A stretch of DNA of 64,000 nt from Roseomonas mucosa (lineage in GTDB: Bacteria > Pseudomonadota > Alphaproteobacteria > Acetobacterales > Acetobacteraceae), in NCBI GenBank assembly GCA_945878375.1, contig CAMDWG010000004.1:62001-126000 (forward strand), read 5' to 3'. This document shows, piece by piece, positions 59,761 to 64,000 of this stretch. Each line of letters starts with the position of its first letter. Position 1 is the first letter of the stretch. A program made the position numbers and the translations under genes. The notes under the pieces were generated by a model that was not told where the DNA came from, did no database searches, and worked only from the letters and a program-made list of their open reading frames with translations.

Positions 59761-61404
59761 ATGCGGGCGCCGCGTTGCCTATCGCTTCGCACCCTGCTGG
59801 CCCTGCTGTCGCTCCTGCTCACCCTGCCCATGCTGGTGCTCTCCGTCGCGGTGGGCGCGATGCAGGTGCAGGCGGAACGCCGCCAGATCGAAGCCGAGGC
59901 GATCGGCGATGCGCGGGACCTGCTGCAGAGGGCGGACCAGCTGGTCGCCAGCGAGGCGGCCCGGCTGCGCCGCTTGGCGCGCGACTGGGATAGCGGCGCC
60001 GCGCCGCAAGCCCTGGCCGCCTTCCACGCCGACACCGGCCTGCACCTGTCGCTGCTGGATGCCGAAGGCACGCCGCGCGCCGAGACACGCCCCACCCCCC
60101 TGCCCCCGCCCTTGCAACAGGCCGCGCTGGCGCTCCGGCGGGATGGAAGGCTGCTCTCGCCCCTGGTCGAGGATGCCGATTCGGGCGGCCATGCTGTGCT
60201 GCTGGCAGAGGGCGTGGCCAGCGGGCTGCTGGTTCTCGCCCTGCCCGCCTCCGCGCTCCAGGCCTTGCTGGCGAACGCGCCCGGCCGCCCCTTCGACGGT
60301 ACGCGCTTCCCTTCCCTGGTGGACCGGAAGGGACGGATCGTGGCGCGCTGGCGCGATCACGCGCGCTTCATCGGCCAGACCACGCGCGGCCGGGAAACCA
60401 CCGCCATCGGCCCTCAGCTTGAAGGCGTCTGGCGCGGCACCACCCTCGACGGGGTGCCCATGCTGGTCGGCTATGCGCGCTCCGCCACCACCGGCCTCTC
60501 GGTCGGCGTCAGCATCTCGGAGGAGGCCCTGGCCGAACCGGCCTGGCGCTCGGCGCTGCTGCTCGGCGGTTTGGCGGCGATGCTGCTGGCGCTTGCCGGG
60601 GGTGCGGGGCTTCTCGCCGCGCGGCGCATCGCGGGGCCGGTGGCGAGCCTCGGCGCGGCGGCGACGGCACTGGCCGAGGGCCGCCCCCCACCCCGGCTCA
60701 CCACCCCCGTCGCCGAGGTCAATGCGGTGGCGGAGGCCATGGCCGAGGCCGCCGAACGCCGCCGCCTGGTGGAGAACCAGCGCGACCTGCTGGTGCGGGA
60801 ATTGCACCACCGGGTGAAGAACCTGCTGACCGCCGCGCAGTCGCTGGCCACGCTCTCGGCGCGTTCGGCGCGCGATCCGCAGGATTTCGCCCGCCAGTTC
60901 GGCGAAAGGCTGCGATCGCTGGCGCGCACCCACACGCTGCTGCTGGAGGAACCCGAAGGGGCGCTTTCGCTGCGCGCGCTGCTGACGCAGCTTCTCGCCC
61001 CCTATCGCATCGAAGCCGATCGCATCGCCATGACCGGCCCGGATGTGCAACTGCCGACGGAAGCCGCGGTCCCGCTGGGGATGGTGCTGCACGAGCTGGC
61101 GACGAATGCGCTGAAATACGGCGCGCTGTCGGTGGCGAAAGGCCGGGTCTGCATCGACTGGCAGCTGCTGCCGCGGGACGCAGCGCCGCTGCTGGTGCTG
61201 GACTGGACGGAGCAGGACGGCCCGCCCATCGCCGCGCCGCCGGCGCGGGAGGGCTTCGGCAGCCAATTGCTCCGCCGCGCCCTGTCGGCCCTGCCCGATG
61301 GCAAGACGGAGATCGCATGGCGGTCGGAAGGCCTGGCGGTCCGGCTGACGCTCGGCCTGCGCGGCGCCACCCCTGGCACGCCAGGGCCCGAGGCTACTTC
61401 CTGA
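59761..61404 (+). CDS. HWE-family sensor histidine kinase
   Basis: A 547-residue membrane sensor. Helix one is at about residues 13-36, with a periplasmic sensory domain to about 260, helix two about 262-288 and HAMP (RRIAGPVASLGAAATAL) after it. The dimerisation/phosphoacceptor motif is RELHHRVKNLL with His350 before Arg. The ATPase N-box has HELATNALKYG, and the W-x-E of DWTEQDGP completes the HWE signature. No response regulator is adjacent, so its partner and signal are unknown. Its last 11 bases overlap the convergent mlaF end. The 161-base upstream gap is AT-richer and should hold promoters for it and for radA. Confidence 0.9.
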   Translation: MRAPRCLSLRTLLALLSLLLTLPMLVLSVAVGAMQVQAERRQIEAEAIGDARDLLQRADQLVASEAARLRRLARDWDSGAAPQALAAFHADTGLHLSLLDAEGTPRAETRPTPLPPPLQQAALALRRDGRLLSPLVEDADSGGHAVLLAEGVASGLLVLALPASALQALLANAPGRPFDGTRFPSLVDRKGRIVARWRDHARFIGQTTRGRETTAIGPQLEGVWRGTTLDGVPMLVGYARSATTGLSVGVSISEEALAEPAWRSALLLGGLAAMLLALAGGAGLLAARRIAGPVASLGAAATALAEGRPPPRLTTPVAEVNAVAEAMAEAAERRRLVENQRDLLVRELHHRVKNLLTAAQSLATLSARSARDPQDFARQFGERLRSLARTHTLLLEEPEGALSLRALLTQLLAPYRIEADRIAMTGPDVQLPTEAAVPLGMVLHELATNALKYGALSVAKGRVCIDWQLLPRDAAPLLVLDWTEQDGPPIAAPPAREGFGSQLLRRALSALPDGKTEIAWRSEGLAVRLTLGLRGATPGTPGPEATS

Positions 61405-62194
61405 GTTCCATCTGGATCGGCCCCTCGCGCTCACCGCGCGCGAACTGGTCCACCATCGCATTGCCGGTGTCGCCCAGCGTCGCCGCCGCGCCGCGCCAGA
61501 CGATCCGGCCCTTGTGGATCATCGCCGCATCGTCGCCGATGCGCCGGGCGCTGGCCATGTCATGGGTGATGCTGACCGCCGTCGCGCCGAGGCGCTTCAC
61601 GCAATCCAGGATCAGCCCGTCGATCACCGCGCCCATGATCGGATCGAGGCCCGTCGTCGGTTCGTCGAAGAAGATGATGTCGGGCTCCGCCGCGATGGCG
61701 CGTGCGAGGCCGACGCGCTTCTGCATGCCACCCGACAATTCCGACGGCGAGAGATCGCCGACGCTGGCGGCCAGCCCGACCTGCGCCAGCACCTCCGCCG
61801 CCTTGTCGCGGGCGGCGCGGCGCGTGATGCGGCGCTGGGCGAGCAGCTTGAAGCAGACATTCTCCCAGACCGGCAGGCTGTCGAACAGCGCGCCGTTCTG
61901 GAACAGCATGCCGATGCGGTCGTTGACCTCCTCCCGCTCTCGCCGAGACAGGCGGGACAGGTCGCGGCCGTCGATCTCGATGCTGCCGGAATCGGGCGCG
62001 ATCAGGCCGAGGATGCATTTCAGCGTCACCGACTTGCCCGAGCCCGACCCGCCCAGGATCACCATCGAATGGCCGGCGCGGATATCGAGGTCCACGCCAT
62101 CCAGCACCACTTTCGGGCCGAAGGCCTTGGCCAGCCCGCGCAGCCGGATCTTCGGCGTGGTCGCCCCGTTCGCCTCCAACACATTGGCGCTCAT
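61394..62194 (-). CDS. mlaF: Phospholipid-transport ABC ATPase MlaF
   Basis: A 266-residue ABC ATPase: Walker A LGGSGSGKSVT (about residue 48), signature LSGGMQKRVGLARA (about 150), Walker B IIFFDEPTTGLDP and switch ITHD. The LSGGM(Q/R)KR variant is typical of MlaF/Ttg2A. It works with the MlaE permease in lipid transfer between inner and outer membranes. Its ATG overlaps the mlaE stop (ATGA). The expected mlaD (MCE protein) gene is not downstream; the opposing histidine kinase ends there instead. Confidence 0.94.
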   Translation of the reverse strand: MSANVLEANGATTPKIRLRGLAKAFGPKVVLDGVDLDIRAGHSMVILGGSGSGKSVTLKCILGLIAPDSGSIEIDGRDLSRLSRREREEVNDRIGMLFQNGALFDSLPVWENVCFKLLAQRRITRRAARDKAAEVLAQVGLAASVGDLSPSELSGGMQKRVGLARAIAAEPDIIFFDEPTTGLDPIMGAVIDGLILDCVKRLGATAVSITHDMASARRIGDDAAMIHKGRIVWRGAAATLGDTGNAMVDQFARGEREGPIQMELRK

Positions 62195-63006
62195 CGGCTG
62201 AACATCATCGCCGTCAGCACATAGTCGCTGGCCAGGATCAGGATGGAGCTGGCGACGACCGCCGAGGTCGTGGCGCGGCCCACGCCCTGCGCGCCACCGC
62301 CCGAGGTGTAGCCGCACCAGCAGCCCATCAGCGTCACGATGAAGCCGAAGGCCGCCGCCTTGATCAGGCCCGAGATCACGTCCCAACTCTGCAGGAAGTC
62401 GAAGGTCGCCTTCAGATAGGCCCCCGATGAGAAGCCCAGCTGCTGCGTGCCGATCAGCCAGCCGCCCATCACGCCCAGGATGTTCGCCACCACCACCAGC
62501 AGCGGCAGCGCGATGGTCCCCGCCAGGATGCGCGGCGTGACCAGATACTTCATGGGGTTGGTGGACAGCGTGTTCAGCGCATCGATCTGGTCGGTGACGC
62601 GCATCGTCCCGATCTCGGCCGCGAAGGCCGCGCCGATCCGGCCTGCGACCATCAGCCCCGCCAGCACCGGCCCGAGTTCGCGCGTGATGGACAGCACGAC
62701 CACATTCGCCACCGCCCCTTCCGCATTGAAGCGCGCGAAGCCGGTATAGGATTGCAGCGCCAGCACCATGCCCGTGAAGAAAGCGGTCATCGCCACCACC
62801 GGCAGGCTGAACCAGGCGATCTCCACGAAGGCCTTGAGGAACAGCCGCCCATAGAAGGGCGGGCGGAAGATGTGGCCGATCGCCTCCGCCGCGAAGAGCG
62901 CGACGGCGCCCGCGCCCCGCAGGATGCCAAGGACGAAGCGGCCAAGCCCCGCCGTCAGGTCGAGTGCGCGATCCAAGACCTCAGACGCCCCCATAGGCGC
63001 GGGCAT
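62191..63006 (-). CDS. mlaE: Phospholipid-transport permease MlaE
   Basis: A 271-residue permease with five or six helices. The MlaE motif region FTGMVLALQSYTGFARFNAE...SITRELGPVLAGLMVAGRIGAAFAAEIGTMRVTDQIDAL is intact (given in outline). It forms the dimeric membrane core of MlaFEDB. I list the longer start at 63006 (MPAPMGAS); Met5 at 62994 is an alternative that shortens the overlap with alr. Overlapping genes on both sides (alr before, mlaF after) indicate one transcript. Confidence 0.93.
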   Translation of the reverse strand: MPAPMGASEVLDRALDLTAGLGRFVLGILRGAGAVALFAAEAIGHIFRPPFYGRLFLKAFVEIAWFSLPVVAMTAFFTGMVLALQSYTGFARFNAEGAVANVVVLSITRELGPVLAGLMVAGRIGAAFAAEIGTMRVTDQIDALNTLSTNPMKYLVTPRILAGTIALPLLVVVANILGVMGGWLIGTQQLGFSSGAYLKATFDFLQSWDVISGLIKAAAFGFIVTLMGCWCGYTSGGGAQGVGRATTSAVVASSILILASDYVLTAMMFSR

Positions 63007-64000
63007 GGCGGCGCCCGAGCGAGGTCAGGATCTCATAGCCGATGGTGCCGCAGCGCGCGGCGATGTCGTCGGGCGTGTTGGACCAGGCCGTGCCCTCCCC
63101 GCCGCCGATCAGCAGCAGCCGGTCGCCCGGACGCGCTTCCGGTATCTCGGTCACGTCGAAGGTCGTCAGATCCATCGAAACCCGCCCCACCAGCGGCACG
63201 GTCCGGCCATGGAGAAGCCCAAGGGACCGGCCGGACAGGGCGCGAAGGTAGCCATCGGCATAGCCCGCCGCAACGGTTGCAATCCGCCGGGGCGTGTTCG
63301 CGGTCCAGGACGCGCCATAGCCCACCGTGTCGCCCGCCGCGACCTCCCGCACCTGCAGCACTTCCGCCTCCACCCGCGCCACCTGCCGCATCGGGTTGGG
63401 CGCGCCGGGGGTGGGGTTGATGCCATAGAGCGCGCAGCCCGGCCGGGCGAGGTCCGAGCCGAAACCGGCCCCGAGGAAGATGCCCGACGAATTGGCGAAA
63501 CTGCGCGGGATGCCGGGCGCGATCCGCGCCGCGGCCTCGGCGAAGCGGGTGCGCTGGGCGGCGTTCAGCGGATGCGCTGGCTCATCCGCGCAGGCCAGAT
63601 GCGTCATGACGTAGCGCAGCGCGATGCCGTCCAGCATCGCGCGGTCCCCGGCCAGCGCCGCCTGTTCGCGCGCATCGAGGCCGAGGCGGCTCATCCCGGT
63701 GTCCAGATGCAGCAGCGCGGGGCGTGGCGCGCCGGCGGCGCGGCCGGCGGCGGCATGGGAAGCGATATCGCCCAGATGGTTCAGCACCGGCACCAGCGCG
63801 GCCTGTCCATCCGCGCCGGGCGGGAAGCCGTTGAGCACGATGATCTCTGTCCCGGCGCCGAGGCCGTCGCGCAGCGCCAGCCCTTCCGTCAGATGCGCGA
63901 CGAAGAAGGTGCCGCAGCCGGCCTGCCGCAGCGCCCGCGCGACCGGAACCGCGCCCAGCCCATAGCCATCCGCCTTCACCACCCCGGCGCAGGCCGCGCC
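62981..64000 (-). CDS. alr: Alanine racemase, N-terminus cut by window end
   Basis: Residues from just before the PLP site to the C-terminus are present, about 339 residues. The PLP-binding Lys is in VVKADGYGLG, at the window edge. The second catalytic residue, Tyr, is in DTVGYGASWTA, and HLDTGMSRLGL and GRVSMDLTTFDV are typical. The enzyme makes D-alanine for peptidoglycan. The frame stays open to position 64000, so the true start lies outside. Its 3' end overlaps mlaE. Confidence 0.96.
   Translation of the reverse strand, partial: GAACAGVVKADGYGLGAVPVARALRQAGCGTFFVAHLTEGLALRDGLGAGTEIIVLNGFPPGADGQAALVPVLNHLGDIASHAAAGRAAGAPRPALLHLDTGMSRLGLDAREQAALAGDRAMLDGIALRYVMTHLACADEPAHPLNAAQRTRFAEAAARIAPGIPRSFANSSGIFLGAGFGSDLARPGCALYGINPTPGAPNPMRQVARVEAEVLQVREVAAGDTVGYGASWTANTPRRIATVAAGYADGYLRALSGRSLGLLHGRTVPLVGRVSMDLTTFDVTEIPEARPGDRLLLIGGGEGTAWSNTPDDIAARCGTIGYEILTSLGRRHARAYGGV

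Overview
This is a chromosomal window from a very GC-rich (about 70%) alphaproteobacterium, most likely Acetobacteraceae of the Roseomonas type. The reasons are the alphaproteobacterial gene orders (glyQ-glyS-ppdK, alr-mlaE-mlaF, radA-cvpA-purF), several Bug-type tricarboxylate-transporter receptors, an HWE-family histidine kinase, and a GTTC-N7-GTTC type (alphaproteobacterial) LexA box. The assignment is inferred from gene content; no rRNA gene is present. I found no tRNA, rRNA, CRISPR array, integrase or intact insertion sequence.

Layout. 1-4413: the 3' end of epmB and, 3.6 kb further on, its functional partner efp. Between them lie a Bug receptor, a non-coding repeat/relic zone (tandem 97-bp repeats, an orphan LexA box, a vapC fossil, a possible epmB 3'-end relic) and one AT-rich P-loop ATPase gene that looks horizontally acquired. 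4414-8915: intergenic GC-rich repeats, suhB and a complete tctC-tctB-tctA transporter. 8977-13434: a secreted OmpA-like protein, a MotA/ExbB-like channel and a long coiled-coil OmpA/MotB-like partner, then upp. 13638-18078: another Bug receptor and the convergent block pepA - second M17 peptidase - holC. 18354-21249: cysQ, threonylcarbamoyl-AMP synthase joined in frame to half a chromate transporter across an 11-G run, and the other transporter half. 21310-29852: FAD oxidoreductase and the outer-membrane biogenesis block lptF-lptG-lptD-surA-rsmA. 29906-34364: 2-hydroxyacid dehydrogenase, isochorismatase-like hydrolase, FAD monooxygenase, S49 peptidase and an NTF2-like protein. 34454-40240: glyQ-glyS-ppdK. 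40237-48912: a surface-glycan region (two GT9, GT61, GT4, an O-antigen-ligase-like protein, asparagine synthase) interleaved with a small methyltransferase and ygfZ. 48976-54296: dihydroorotase family, a lipoprotein, and yfgM-bamB-der. 54375-64000: FkbM methyltransferase, then SDR, purF, cvpA, radA, an HWE kinase on the other strand, mlaF, mlaE and the truncated alr.

How the genes fit together. Much of the window serves the envelope: LPS export (LptFGD), OMP folding (SurA, BamB, YfgM), phospholipid transport (MlaFE), cell-wall alanine (Alr), glycan assembly, and a proton-channel/peptidoglycan-anchor pair that is not next to flagellar genes. Translation support is also dense (EF-P and its modifying enzyme, GlyQS, RsmA, TsaC, Der). 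The features most worth a second look are the poly-G tract governing the TsaC-ChrA fusion, rsmA without any ATG/GTG/TTG start, the foreign ATPase and fossil DNA splitting epmB from efp, the mosaic base composition inside glyS, and the repeat-built coiled coil of the stator-like protein.
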